From assembly GCA_012033335.1 (NCBI GenBank), contig JAAURB010000009.1, positions 1 through 64,000 on the forward strand: a stretch of DNA of 64,000 nucleotides, in the 5' to 3' direction. This document shows positions 46,764 through 56,556 of the stretch, in pieces. Position numbers and translations under genes: made by a program. The notes under the pieces were generated by a model. That model was not told where the DNA came from. It saw only the letters and a list, made by a program, of their open reading frames with translations, and made no database searches. Positions within the stretch are counted from its first letter, which is position 1. The number at the start of each line of letters is the position of its first letter. Source of the DNA: Oscillatoriales cyanobacterium RM2_1_1 (GTDB taxonomy: Bacteria; Cyanobacteriota; Cyanobacteriia; Cyanobacteriales; Microcoleaceae).

Positions 46764-47406
46764 TAGCTTTGGTCTCCAGGGATTGAGAAACTTCAAATTT
46801 GGCCCTAGCTGCTGGTTTTAAAACCCCAGGAATTTGGGCCAGGATAGTTTGGACAATCTGATCCGGTGTGGCTTCAGGAGCTACTGAAATTTTTAAATCG
46901 GCTTCACTGTAGAGAGATCGCCGTTCTGCCAGGAGAGTTTTCAACGTCTCTAAACGATCTGGATTTTGGGTTGGAGCTTGGGTTGGAGCTTGGATGGAAT
47001 CCTGCACTGAATTCTGGACTGAATGCTGCAAAAGTGGGCGGGTATTATCTTCCTGTAGCCGTTGATCCAACTGCTCAACCGACACGTCTAGCCAAACCAC
47101 CAGACCACATTGCAAATAGCTCCAGTTGAGCGATCGCAGAATAATCCCCCCCCCAGTTGCCACTACTGAGTACTGGTAAGCCGCCACTTCAGCCAGGACT
47201 TTTGACTCTAGATCGCGAAATTCTGGCTCTCCCCGAGCCGCAAAGAGTTCTGCAATGGATTGATCTGCAACCTGAGCAATGACAGCATCTGTATCAATAA
47301 ATCGATAATTTAATTCCGTTGCCAGGGCTTTCCCTACGGTCGTTTTTCCAGCCCCCATCATGCCGATGAGATAGATATTCATACCCTGAAGTCTATCTTT
47401 TACCAT
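46756..47406 (-). CDS. aroK: Shikimate kinase
   Basis: This enzyme phosphorylates shikimate in the pathway to chorismate and aromatic amino acids. The 216 residues contain the P-loop GMMGAGKTT (15-23), the shikimate-binding DTDAVI (38-43), [21 protein letters not shown] (81-90) and the LID Arg in NTRPLLQ. Just after this comes a 22-residue Gln/Pro/Thr-rich insertion (about 128-149), encoded by a tandem repeat near 46960-47025; the normal enzyme has only a few residues there. The start ATG 47406 has a near-perfect GAGGTGA five bases upstream; ATG 47382 has a weaker site. The tail after residue 195 is longer than usual. Confidence 0.93.
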   Translation of the reverse strand: MVKDRLQGMNIYLIGMMGAGKTTVGKALATELNYRFIDTDAVIAQVADQSIAELFAARGEPEFRDLESKVLAEVAAYQYSVVATGGGIILRSLNWSYLQCGLVVWLDVSVEQLDQRLQEDNTRPLLQHSVQNSVQDSIQAPTQAPTQNPDRLETLKTLLAERRSLYSEADLKISVAPEATPDQIVQTILAQIPGVLKPAARAKFEVSQSLETKAND

Positions 47407-47468
47407 TGCATCACCTCAGCAATATTTCACCTCATATCTATAACAGACTAATCTCTGTCAAATCTCTG

Positions 47469-48296
47469 TCAAACCAGATCTTCATCCTCCTCATCGAACC
47501 CCCAGTCTTCATCCTCTTCCTTGGATTGAATTGAACTCAGTTGAATCGGATCGGATTGAATTTGAGTTGGGGCTGAGGCCGGTGGAATAATCACCCGATA
47601 ATTGGCATCGTAAACGGGTTCTGATGTTTTAGACTGAGATGTTGGCTCGGGCTCTCGATAACCATAGGAATAGGTTGAGCCTGACCAATTTTGCGTTTGG
47701 GGCCGTTGCTCAACTTCATAGCCATCAGGGCTCGAATCATAGCTCGAATCTCCTGGGTATTCCTGAGGTTGCTCAGAGGGTTCTAGGGGAACTTCTCGAT
47801 CTCCAGCGTCCCAGGGCCGAATCGGTTTGATTTCCGTTTCCCAGTCGTCTCCTGCAGTAGACCTTGGTTCTTTTGGGCGGGGTTGAGGAGGGACGGGGGG
47901 TTCAGAGATAAATCCATAGGGAGACGGTGCAGCATCAGATTCCGGTTCGGGTTCCGCCTCGGCGGCATAATCTGACCAGTGATAGGGACTAGACGCAGTA
48001 GGAGCTTCTTCTACGAATTCAGTGGGTTGGACTGGACGCTTGACAGATTCAGAGGGTGACTGATTTCGTCGGGAAGACGGGGCGGAACCAGGGGCAGCCA
48101 TCTGAAACAGGGCAGCAATCACCAAGGAGGACAAAAATCCCCCGGCGATCGCGATTAAAATCCACAGGGACAGGGGCAAACTCAGGGATTGATTCCCCAA
48201 AAATATCAGGGACAGGGCTGGAGAGAAATTCTGTACCACCAGTACCGCCAGGGAACCGAGGATTATCACCAGAGGAACTAATAAAGTTGGAGACAT
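47469..48296 (-). CDS. LapA-domain-like membrane protein with disordered tail
   Basis: A 275-residue protein with two transmembrane helices at the N-terminus (about residues 5-22 and 42-65) linked by QNFSPALSLIFLGNQSLSLP, the layout of LapA (DUF1049) domains. The remaining 200 residues are disordered, rich in Pro, Glu, Ser and Tyr, ending in a strongly acidic EDEDWGFDEEDEDLV. Such proteins are widespread in cyanobacteria and of unknown role. It lies between aroK and ubiX on the same strand with gaps of about 60 bases on either side, so an operon is possible. Confidence 0.72.
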   Translation of the reverse strand: MSPTLLVPLVIILGSLAVLVVQNFSPALSLIFLGNQSLSLPLSLWILIAIAGGFLSSLVIAALFQMAAPGSAPSSRRNQSPSESVKRPVQPTEFVEEAPTASSPYHWSDYAAEAEPEPESDAAPSPYGFISEPPVPPQPRPKEPRSTAGDDWETEIKPIRPWDAGDREVPLEPSEQPQEYPGDSSYDSSPDGYEVEQRPQTQNWSGSTYSYGYREPEPTSQSKTSEPVYDANYRVIIPPASAPTQIQSDPIQLSSIQSKEEDEDWGFDEEDEDLV

Positions 48297-48351
48297 GTAG
48301 CTAATCCGTTAAGCCTGTTAACTAATCCTGTTAACACTTTATCAAGGGATC

Positions 48352-48984
48352 TCACGAATTTGATTCTTCCGGATTTTCTTTCCAGCGCTTCAGGGGCACA
48401 CAGTCAATTTCTACCTGATCAAGAGTCCGGGCCACGACAAAATCCACCAGATCTTCAATGGTTTGAGGATTGTGATACCAGGCGGGAATCGCCGGGACAA
48501 TCCTCACCCCCGCTTCCGCCAGGATGGTTAAGTTTCGTAAATGAATCACGCTGAGGGGGGTTTCCCGGGGAACCAGAACCAATTTTCGCCCTTCTTTGAT
48601 TTGTACATCTGCCGCCCGTTCCAGCAAATCCGAACTCAACCCCGTAGCCAGTTTGCCCACGGTACTCATGCTGCAAGGGATCACAACCATTCCCAGGGTA
48701 CGAAACGATCCACTGGCAATATTGGCCCCGACATCTTGCCAGGAATGACAAGATAGTTTCCCCCCCAGTTCTACCCCAGCCTGTTGCCGCCAGAAGCTTT
48801 CCTGTTGAACCGGATCCGGCGGCATCCGAATTCCCTGTTCGCTCTGCCACACCATATAGGTTGCCTTGGAAGCGACCAATTCAATCGGGTAATCCGCCTC
48901 CAGTAAATACTTCAAGGCTCGAACGGCATAAATCAGCCCGGAAGCTCCAGAAACCCCCAGAATTAAGGGGCGATGATTGGCCAT
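48352..48984 (-). CDS. ubiX: Flavin prenyltransferase UbiX
   Basis: UbiX joins dimethylallyl phosphate to FMN to make the prenylated cofactor used by UbiD-type decarboxylases, in quinone synthesis among other routes. Of 210 residues, the FMN-binding GVSGASGLIYAVRAL lies at the start, with PCSMSTVGKLATGLSSDLLE and RETPLSVIHLRNL further on, all typical. I chose ATG 48984 (MANHRP); an ATG at 49029 would add 15 residues not seen in the family. Same strand as the RNase R-like gene, 92 bases downstream of it. Confidence 0.93.
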   Translation of the reverse strand: MANHRPLILGVSGASGLIYAVRALKYLLEADYPIELVASKATYMVWQSEQGIRMPPDPVQQESFWRQQAGVELGGKLSCHSWQDVGANIASGSFRTLGMVVIPCSMSTVGKLATGLSSDLLERAADVQIKEGRKLVLVPRETPLSVIHLRNLTILAEAGVRIVPAIPAWYHNPQTIEDLVDFVVARTLDQVEIDCVPLKRWKENPEESNS

Positions 48985-49075
48985 AGAGTGCCTTGAATAA
49001 ATGAATGAATCAGCGAACTTAACCCCCACAAATCAGGGTCGAAAGAATGAACGAAAGGCTGGGAATTGAAACCTC

Positions 49076-51379
49076 TCAAAAATTGAAGGACTCATCCGGT
49101 TCATCCCCCGCCTCACTACCCCCACCAATAGCCACCAAATCAATTTGCTGACGGTAATAGTCCACACTCTTCACCTGCACTTCTACATTATCCCCTAGGC
49201 GATATTGGTTACGATTTTTTCGTCCCACCAGGGTTTGTTGACGGGAGCGGTATTCATACCAGTCGTCCTTCAAAGAGGAAACATGCACCAGTCCTTCCAC
49301 CCGAATTTGATTGCCGCCAGGGGACTCCAGCTCAATTTCCACAAAGAAACCATAGGACTGTACCCCGGTGATCAAGCCGGTAAACACCTGACCGGTGCGT
49401 TCCTTCATGAACCCGGTTTTTTTCAGGCCCTCTAAATCTTCTTCGGCATCAGCCGCGACGCTTTCCCGCTCACTCAGATGCACCACAAGCTGGCCAAATT
49501 GAGCCTCCAGATCAGCCTGCAAATCGGGGGGTAAGACATTCCAGTTGACTTTATCGTGGCAGTCTGAATGACCGAGATCAACCTGCTCCTTGGAACGGGT
49601 CGAACGGCGATCGCGGCCCTCTTCGAACAGGGACTTTAGCACCCGCAACATTTGAAAATCGGTATAGCGCGACAGGGGAGAGGTGCAATGGCTATAGCAA
49701 TCCAATGACAGACCAAAATGGGGTTTCGGGGTTGTGCTATGGACGGCGGGCTTGAGGCTTTCCTCCAGGAGATAGGTGAGAACTCGTTCAGCCTGGGAGG
49801 CTGAAAGGGCCTTAACAAAATTTTGAAAGTCAATGGGCTGAATCTCTTCCTCATCTTTCAATTCAAAATCACAACCCAGATGATTGGACAACTTCACCAA
49901 CTCAGCCACATCATCGACCTCTGGCCCCGGTTGAGCCCGATAAATGGCTGGCAATCCCAGGGCATTGAGATGGGATGTCACCAGTTGATTAGCCAAAATC
50001 ACCAACTCAGCCACCATGGAATGGGCCGGATAAAAGGCAGAAGTAACCATTGGCCCCAGTTCGCCTTCATCATCAAAATGGCGGTGAGTATCAAGCAAAT
50101 TCAGCTCAAACGCTCCCCGCTGTTCTCGCAAATGTCGTACCAGACGACTCACCTCTAACAAATTTTCCAGACGAGAACTGAGGTCGGGGTCAACGGTTTG
50201 GGTGTCGTCCAGAATATCTTGGGCCTGACGATAGCTCAAAAGATGGTTGACCTGAATTATACTGGGTCGAATCTCAAACTCGGCAATTTCTCCCACTTCA
50301 GTCAGCGTCACCAGAATAGAAAGGGTCAATCGCTCCTGATCGGGAAGAAGGGCTAGGCGATCGCAACTCAAAGATTCTGGAAAAATTGGAATCAATTTAT
50401 CCGCTAGAAATACCGAAACTCCCCGTTTGCGCGCTTCCCGATCCAGGGCAGAATCCGGGGTGATATAGTGTCCCGGATCAGCCAGATGAATTCCCACCTG
50501 CCAGTCTCCAGACTTTAACTTTTCCAGACTGAAGGCGTGGTCAACATGACTGCGGGTAGGGTTAGGGCTATCCTTTGACATCACAGAAAATTCAGGATTA
50601 CCCAGATCAGGCTCGAAGCTAAAGGTAAAAACCTCCCTCAGATCAATGCGCTGCTTCAGGTCAGGTTTCTTGGGCTTGGCCGGAATCGCTTCAGCTTCCT
50701 GTGAAACTCGATGGGAAAAAGAGCGCAGCAAGTCATGTTTGCAGCAGACAATATCTAAATCATCAGCCTCCTCCGCATCGGATCCCAAGATTTGAATCAC
50801 TTTGCCTACGGGACGATGAATTCCAATCGGATAACGCTGAACTTCCACATGCACCAGATGATCCACCGCCCCAGCAAGCTCCTCATCGTCGTTGAGCAAC
50901 TCTAGTTCAAACAATAATCGATCATCGAGGGGAACAGCCCAATAGCCTGTTTTAGTTTGCTTCACCCGAGCCAGTACAGAGGGATTTGCCCGCTCCAGAA
51001 TGACATAGACCTCCCCCTCCGGACTGCGACGGCGACTGCCCTCCTTGATCACTTTGACCAGAACGCGATCGCCGTTCCAGGCCGTACTGAGGTGGCTTTC
51101 TCGAATATAGACATCCTCTGCCCCCTCAACATCTTGAATGGCAAAGCAAAACCCTTTACTCGAACAGCGCAGCTTGGCTTCTACCATGCCTTCCTGCTCA
51201 ATCCGGCGATAGCGACCTTTATCTTTTTCTAAAAGGCCAACTCGTTCCAGGGCATCAAGGGCAACTTGAAATTTACGGGCACTGTCCTCATCTGGAGCCA
51301 GCTTCTTTTCTAGAATCTTGGGGGCAATTAACTTATCCTCTGAAAAGTTGGCGAGTAGCGTAGCGATTGAAAATTCCAT
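49076..51379 (-). CDS. rnr: RNase R/II family protein with altered active-site motif
   Basis: A 767-residue member of the RNB exoribonuclease family: a winged-helix start (MEFSIATLLANFSEDKLIAP), cold-shock-like domains, the RNB domain (about 255-590) and a C-terminal S1 domain (RTGQVFTGLITGVQSYGFF). It would degrade structured RNA 3' to 5'. However, the metal-binding motif normally reading TID...RDFDDA here reads PNPTRSHVDHAFSLEKL, keeping only one of the usual aspartates, and SPIRRY reads SPLSRYTD. It may be a catalytically weak or altered enzyme; I aligned these by eye. I chose ATG 51379 because GAGGA lies nine bases upstream and the family starts here; ATG 51454 would add 25 residues. Confidence 0.82.
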   Translation of the reverse strand: MEFSIATLLANFSEDKLIAPKILEKKLAPDEDSARKFQVALDALERVGLLEKDKGRYRRIEQEGMVEAKLRCSSKGFCFAIQDVEGAEDVYIRESHLSTAWNGDRVLVKVIKEGSRRRSPEGEVYVILERANPSVLARVKQTKTGYWAVPLDDRLLFELELLNDDEELAGAVDHLVHVEVQRYPIGIHRPVGKVIQILGSDAEEADDLDIVCCKHDLLRSFSHRVSQEAEAIPAKPKKPDLKQRIDLREVFTFSFEPDLGNPEFSVMSKDSPNPTRSHVDHAFSLEKLKSGDWQVGIHLADPGHYITPDSALDREARKRGVSVFLADKLIPIFPESLSCDRLALLPDQERLTLSILVTLTEVGEIAEFEIRPSIIQVNHLLSYRQAQDILDDTQTVDPDLSSRLENLLEVSRLVRHLREQRGAFELNLLDTHRHFDDEGELGPMVTSAFYPAHSMVAELVILANQLVTSHLNALGLPAIYRAQPGPEVDDVAELVKLSNHLGCDFELKDEEEIQPIDFQNFVKALSASQAERVLTYLLEESLKPAVHSTTPKPHFGLSLDCYSHCTSPLSRYTDFQMLRVLKSLFEEGRDRRSTRSKEQVDLGHSDCHDKVNWNVLPPDLQADLEAQFGQLVVHLSERESVAADAEEDLEGLKKTGFMKERTGQVFTGLITGVQSYGFFVEIELESPGGNQIRVEGLVHVSSLKDDWYEYRSRQQTLVGRKNRNQYRLGDNVEVQVKSVDYYRQQIDLVAIGGGSEAGDEPDESFNF

Positions 51380-51757
51380 GTAGCGATCAATCCTCTTTGT
51401 CTGATTCCATGTCTGATCCCATTCGTACAATCTGACGCAACTAATCCGAGTCAAAAGCTGTAAAATTGCTAGTAAGGATACTGAAGTCCGGGATGGAGTT
51501 CACCTGTAACTTTTCACACTCCAGCTCAGAGATAATGATACAGTCAATGGGGATCAAAACTCTGGATGGGGATAGAAGTTAGCAGCTAGGAATTCTGACC
51601 TGCTTAATCCATGACAATAGCTCTGTCTTAACCAGATTTTCCCGAACGGGGTTCAAACGAAAAACGATTTAGACATTAGCCTTGATGAAGGATTGGAATA
51701 GCAGATGTTGCGTCAAAAACCAATGCTTAAGACAGTATATCGCAGATTCGGAAGGTT

Positions 51758-51776
51758 ACATTAAAAGGTTTAATGT
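51758..51776. promoter_or_regulatory. Perfect inverted repeat, candidate operator
   Basis: ACATTAAA (51758-51765) and TTTAATGT (51769-51776) form a perfect 8-bp palindrome with a three-base spacer. It lies 28 bases before the start of the dsRBD-like gene, in the 424-base gap from the divergent RNase R-like gene. It could be a repressor site or a leader hairpin. Nothing else was found in that gap. Confidence 0.45.
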
Positions 51777-51803
51777 TTGTGCAGTTTAATTGAGAATTCC
51801 CCT

Positions 51804-52517
51804 ATGTTTGATCAATTTAGAAGTCTTTATCCCACCGGCAGTCTGATTTCTGAATTTGTGACTGTAGCTGAAGGTCAATTTGTAGTTCGAGCCCTGGTGG
51901 AGGTGGAGGGTGTGACTTTATCGACGGGACTAGCCGCCGCAAAGACGGTGGAACTTGCAGAAGATCAGGCAAAGCGGCGATCGCTTCAGGCTCTAGGGAT
52001 TGAAATTCCCGCCGCCCTCCCCCAAATGCCCCGGGTGACGACAGCTGAATCAAGCAGTAGTCCCCTTCAGACTCCTGGGGCAGCAACCCCTAACCTTGAG
52101 GCTCAACTCCATTCCCTGACTGATCCCGACCCCGAAGAGGAGGACTGGTTATCAGAAAATACCCTGGATTCAGCCCCTAGCAAAAATCGAGCCCAGAACC
52201 TCAGCCTCAGCCTACCTGAGCTTCGGCTTGAGGAGGGAGAGGGGGAAATTCCCCCCCTAGTTCCGGAGCCATCCGCAACCAATCTGGGCAAGAAAACAAC
52301 CCGAGCTCGCCGTACTGCTATTGAAGCCACGGATTTTTCTTCAGACATTGCTAAGACAGATATCGAGCTCAAGCGGCTGAACTGGACAGCAGAACAGGGA
52401 GTATCTTACCTGCAGAAGACCTATGGCAAGCGATCGCGCCGGACTTTGACCGAAGAAGAGCTCTTGGACTTTCTCCATTATCTGGAGTCTCTTCCGACTC
52501 CGCAGGTGGAGGATTGA
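51804..52517 (+). CDS. dsRBD-like domain protein
   Basis: A 237-residue protein with three parts. Residues 1-65 resemble a double-stranded RNA-binding fold: helix, strands (FVVRALVEVEGVTLSTG) and a C-terminal helix (AKTVELAEDQAKRRSLQALG). A disordered acidic Pro/Ser/Glu linker follows (about 70-185). The last 45 residues form a compact helical domain (LKRLNWTAEQGVSYLQKT, YGKRSRRTLTEEELLDFL), similar to a short C-terminal module seen in other cyanobacterial nucleic-acid proteins. The Lys residues that contact RNA are only partly present, so binding is uncertain. I chose ATG 51804 (MFDQFRSLYP) over GTG 51777. It ends five bases from clpP, convergent. Confidence 0.62.
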   Translation: MFDQFRSLYPTGSLISEFVTVAEGQFVVRALVEVEGVTLSTGLAAAKTVELAEDQAKRRSLQALGIEIPAALPQMPRVTTAESSSSPLQTPGAATPNLEAQLHSLTDPDPEEEDWLSENTLDSAPSKNRAQNLSLSLPELRLEEGEGEIPPLVPEPSATNLGKKTTRARRTAIEATDFSSDIAKTDIELKRLNWTAEQGVSYLQKTYGKRSRRTLTEEELLDFLHYLESLPTPQVED

Positions 52518-52522
52518 TCCCG

Positions 52523-53131
52523 CTAAACAGTAGCTGCCACTGGATTGACGGCTGAGGGGCGGCGATCAATCACTTGGTCAATCAGACCATAGTCTACGGA
52601 TTCCTGGGCTGACATGAAGAAATCCCGTTCCGTATCCTCTTCAATCTGAGAGAGGGGCTTGCCCGTGTGGTCAGCCAGACAACCATTGAGTTGGCGCTTG
52701 AGATAGAGAATCTCCCGGGCTTGAATTTCAATGTCTGTAGCTTGGCCCTGAGCCCCCCCCAGGGGTTGATGAATCATGATTCGGGAATGGGGCAGACTCA
52801 TGCGTTTGCCTTTTGTCCCGGCACTGAGAAGAAATGCCCCCATACTGGCGGCCAGACCGATGCAAATCGTGCAGACATCGGGCCGGATATGATTCATGGT
52901 GTCGAAAATGCCCAGGCCCGCCGAAACGGATCCCCCCGGAGAATTGATGTAGAGGTAGACATCCTTTTCTGGATCATCGGCATCCAGAAAGAGCATTTGA
53001 GCCACAATCAAGTTTGCCAGCTCGTTGGTCACCTGTTGCCCCAGAAAAATAATCCGATCCCGCATCAGCCGGGAGTAAATATCGAAGGCGCGCTCGCCTC
53101 GACCCGATTGTTCAATCACCGTTGGAATCAT
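52523..53131 (-). CDS. clpP: ATP-dependent Clp protease proteolytic subunit
   Basis: ClpP forms the 14-subunit peptidase chamber that degrades proteins fed by Clp ATPases. The 202 residues contain the catalytic triad at the usual places: S96 (GLAASMGAF), H121 ([12 protein letters not shown]) and D170. The GGSVSAGL turn before the active Ser is also present, as is YINSPGG. Cyanobacteria encode several ClpP/R paralogues; this one keeps all catalytic residues, so it is a true ClpP and not ClpR. The ATG at 53131 fits the family start. Confidence 0.95.
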   Translation of the reverse strand: MIPTVIEQSGRGERAFDIYSRLMRDRIIFLGQQVTNELANLIVAQMLFLDADDPEKDVYLYINSPGGSVSAGLGIFDTMNHIRPDVCTICIGLAASMGAFLLSAGTKGKRMSLPHSRIMIHQPLGGAQGQATDIEIQAREILYLKRQLNGCLADHTGKPLSQIEEDTERDFFMSAQESVDYGLIDQVIDRRPSAVNPVAATV

Positions 53132-53340
53132 AGAACCGTCCGCTGTCTAATTTATGTTTCTTGATTGTAGCGAGTCGTGTCCAGGGTTAACAGTTGGGGA
53201 TTCCCGTAACTTGAGCCATTAACAACCATCAACAGCTAATAGCCCTGAACAACTCTGAACTCTACATCCAGCATCAGCGCAACGGGCAACAGGAGCGTTA
53301 ACATAGTTAAGGAGTGTATCCCCTGTGTCACCCCGACCCA

Positions 53341-56300
53341 ATGTCAAACTCTGCCCGACCTCCCCAATCGCCTCTGGATCAATCCCTGCTGGATCAGATT
53401 CACAATGGTCATCGTCCATCCCCTGGGGTGGCGCAGAACATGATTCGGATTCGCGGGGCCAGACAGCACAACCTCAAGAATATTGACTTAGAGCTTCCCC
53501 GCGATCGCCTGATTGTCTTTACTGGAGTGTCCGGATCAGGGAAATCATCCCTGGCGTTTGATACGATTTTTGCCGAGGGTCAGCGGCGCTATGTAGAATC
53601 CCTCAGCGCCTATGCCCGTCAATTCCTGGGGCAACTGGATAAGCCCGATGTCGATGCTATTGAGGGGCTAAGTCCAGCCATTTCTATTGATCAAAAGTCC
53701 ACCTCCCACAATCCTCGGTCAACCGTGGGCACTGTGACAGAAATCTATGACTACTTGCGGTTACTGTTCGGGCGGGCAGGAGAGCCCCACTGTCCGGTTT
53801 GCGATCGCAGCATTGCTCCCCAAACCATTGACCAGATGTGTGATCGGGTGCTGGAGTTACCGGATCGCACCAAGTTCAATATTCTAGCGCCGGTGGTGCG
53901 GGGAAAAAAAGGAACCCATCGCAAATTGCTGTCGAGTCTAGCCGCAGAAGGATTTGTCCGGGTCAGAATCAACGGGGAAATTCGCGAACTAACTGATGCC
54001 ATCGATCTGGACAAAAATCACAAGCACACGATTGAAATTGTGATTGATCGTCTGGTAAAAAAACCAGACATTCAAGAGCGATTGGTGGATTCCCTGGCAA
54101 CTTGCCTGAAGCATTCTGGGGGGATTGCCATCATTGATATCCTGTCGGAAACCAGCTCGGAAATCCCTGGGGAAACCCCAGCGAAATCTGCCTCAAAACC
54201 CGGTAACGTAATTGCCCTGGAAGCCCGATCAGGGACTCACCTCAGGGCGGCTGAAACTGCTGACAGTCCCTATCAGATTGATCCTGATCCAACCGCGCCC
54301 CAACTCCCCACCGAACTAGTATTTTCTGAAAACTTCGCCTGTCCAGAGCATGGAGCGGTCATGGAGGAATTGTCCCCCCGGCTGTTTTCGTTCAATTCCC
54401 CCTATGGAGCCTGTCCCAGTTGTCACGGTTTGGGCCATGTCCTCACCTTTTCCCCCGAAAATATCATTCCCGATCCGAATGTACCCCTGTACATGGCGAT
54501 CGCTCCCTGGTCAGAGAAGGACAATTCCTACTACCTGTCTTTGCTCCACAGTGTGGGCCAAGCCTACGGGTTTGAAATCACCCAGCTCTGGAATCAGCTC
54601 ACCGAGGAACAGCGCCAGATTATTCTGCATGGTTCTGACGAGGCCATCTGGATAGAAACAGACTCCCGTTATCGGGAAAAGAAGGGCTATCATCGTCCCT
54701 ATATTGGGGCCATTCCCTTACTGCAACGGCAGTATGAAGAATGTAACTCCGAGGTGCAAAAGCAAAAACTAGAAGCTTACCTGGTCAATCAAGCCTGTGA
54801 AACCTGCGAGGGTAAACGGCTCAAGCCAGAAACCCTGGCGGTGCGCTTGGGTCAGTATCGGATCACGGATTTGACCGGGGTTTCTATCCGGGATTGTCTG
54901 ACCCGAATTCAGGATCTAAAACTCAGCGATCGCCAGGCCCAAATTGGGGATCTGGTCTTGCGGGAAATCCGGGCTCGTTTGCAATTTTTGATGGATGTGG
55001 GATTGGATTATTTGACCCTGGATCGACCAGCGACCACCCTATCTGGGGGAGAGGCCCAGCGGATTCGGCTGGCGACTCAAATTGGCTCCGGGTTAACGGG
55101 GGTGCTGTATGTGTTGGATGAACCCAGTATTGGCCTGCATCAACGGGACAATGGACGATTACTCAAAACCCTGACCAAATTGCGAGACCTGGGGAATACC
55201 TTAATCGTAGTAGAACACGACGAGGAAACCATTCGAGCGGCGGATTACCTGGTGGATATTGGCCCGGGAGCCGGGGTTCATGGAGGTGAAATTGTGGCCC
55301 AGGGAAATCTGGCTGCCATTAATGGGGCGGAACAGTCCTTAACCGGAGCTTACCTGTCCAGACGAATTCAGATTGCGACCCCGGCTGAACGTCGGTTAGG
55401 CAATGGGCGATCCCTGGTGTTGAAGAACGCCTGTCGGAATAACCTGAAATATTTGGATGTGGAATTTCCCTTGGGGAAACTGGTAGCAGTGACGGGGGTG
55501 TCTGGTTCCGGGAAGTCCACTTTGATGAATGAATTGCTGTATCCTTCTCTGCAGCATCATTTCACCCATCGAGTGCCTTTTCCGAAGGGCTTGGATTCCC
55601 TAGATGGGCTGGATGCCCTGGACAAAGTAATTGTGATCGATCAGTCCCCCATTGGCCGAACTCCCCGTTCCAACGCCGCCACCTACACGGGAGTATTTGA
55701 TGCGATTCGGGCGGTATTTGCTGAAACCATTGAGGCCAAAGCCCGAGGTTATAAACCGGGGCAGTTTTCCTTCAATGTCAAGGGGGGACGCTGCGAAGCC
55801 TGTAGTGGTCAGGGGGTGAATGTGATTGAAATGAACTTCCTTCCGGATGTCTATGTCCAGTGCGAGGTATGTAAGGGGGCCAGGTATAATCGGGAAACCC
55901 TACAGGTGAAGTATAAAGACTATTCCATCGCGGATGTCTTGAATATGACCGTGGAGGAGGCTCTGGCCGCATTTCAAAATATTCCGAAGGCAGAAGCCCG
56001 GCTGCAAACCTTGCTGGATGTGGGTTTGGGCTATGTCCGTCTGGGACAGCCAGCCCCGACCCTATCGGGGGGAGAAGCTCAACGGGTGAAACTGGCTTCT
56101 GAACTGTCAAAACGGGCGACGGGAAAGACATTGTATTTAATCGATGAACCGACTACGGGACTGTCATTTTATGATGTCCATCAGCTTTTGAATGTGCTGC
56201 AACGGTTGGTGGATAAGGGCAATTCCATCATCGTGATTGAGCATAATCTGGATGTGATTCGCTGCGCCGATTGGATTATTGATCTGGGGCCAGAAGGGGG

Positions 56301-56412
56301 CGATCGCGGCGGTGAAATTGTTGCTATTGGAACTCCTGAAGCGGTGGCAAACAATCAGCGATCCCACACCGGACAGTATTTGCAAAATATCCTGAATCAT
56401 TATGCTCCTTAG
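53341..56412 (+). CDS. uvrA: Excinuclease ABC subunit A
   Basis: UvrA is the damage-recognition ATPase of nucleotide excision repair; a dimer loads UvrB at lesions. At 1023 residues it has the first Walker A GVSGSGKSSLAFDTIFAEG, zinc modules (HCPVCDRS and CEACSGQGVNVIEM), the second Walker A GVSGSGKSTLMNELLY, and two signatures, LSGGEAQRIRLATQIG and LSGGEAQRVKLASEL, each with its Walker B. I chose ATG 53341 (MSNSARPPQ); a GTG at 53314 adds nine residues and neither has a clear ribosome site. No obvious LexA-type box was seen upstream. Complete and uninterrupted. Confidence 0.96.
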   Translation: MSNSARPPQSPLDQSLLDQIHNGHRPSPGVAQNMIRIRGARQHNLKNIDLELPRDRLIVFTGVSGSGKSSLAFDTIFAEGQRRYVESLSAYARQFLGQLDKPDVDAIEGLSPAISIDQKSTSHNPRSTVGTVTEIYDYLRLLFGRAGEPHCPVCDRSIAPQTIDQMCDRVLELPDRTKFNILAPVVRGKKGTHRKLLSSLAAEGFVRVRINGEIRELTDAIDLDKNHKHTIEIVIDRLVKKPDIQERLVDSLATCLKHSGGIAIIDILSETSSEIPGETPAKSASKPGNVIALEARSGTHLRAAETADSPYQIDPDPTAPQLPTELVFSENFACPEHGAVMEELSPRLFSFNSPYGACPSCHGLGHVLTFSPENIIPDPNVPLYMAIAPWSEKDNSYYLSLLHSVGQAYGFEITQLWNQLTEEQRQIILHGSDEAIWIETDSRYREKKGYHRPYIGAIPLLQRQYEECNSEVQKQKLEAYLVNQACETCEGKRLKPETLAVRLGQYRITDLTGVSIRDCLTRIQDLKLSDRQAQIGDLVLREIRARLQFLMDVGLDYLTLDRPATTLSGGEAQRIRLATQIGSGLTGVLYVLDEPSIGLHQRDNGRLLKTLTKLRDLGNTLIVVEHDEETIRAADYLVDIGPGAGVHGGEIVAQGNLAAINGAEQSLTGAYLSRRIQIATPAERRLGNGRSLVLKNACRNNLKYLDVEFPLGKLVAVTGVSGSGKSTLMNELLYPSLQHHFTHRVPFPKGLDSLDGLDALDKVIVIDQSPIGRTPRSNAATYTGVFDAIRAVFAETIEAKARGYKPGQFSFNVKGGRCEACSGQGVNVIEMNFLPDVYVQCEVCKGARYNRETLQVKYKDYSIADVLNMTVEEALAAFQNIPKAEARLQTLLDVGLGYVRLGQPAPTLSGGEAQRVKLASELSKRATGKTLYLIDEPTTGLSFYDVHQLLNVLQRLVDKGNSIIVIEHNLDVIRCADWIIDLGPEGGDRGGEIVAIGTPEAVANNQRSHTGQYLQNILNHYAP

Positions 56413-56556
56413 GTTAGCTCAGGCCATGAAAAAATAGTTTCCTCTCAAAATTTTGTTCTGTAGAGAAGCGGAACCTTGGAGGAAGTCAGGGTAGGTTACT
56501 GATAGAAGAATCGTACTCCTGCGGTTCCATCCGTAAAACCGTTGACAGGTAGAATC

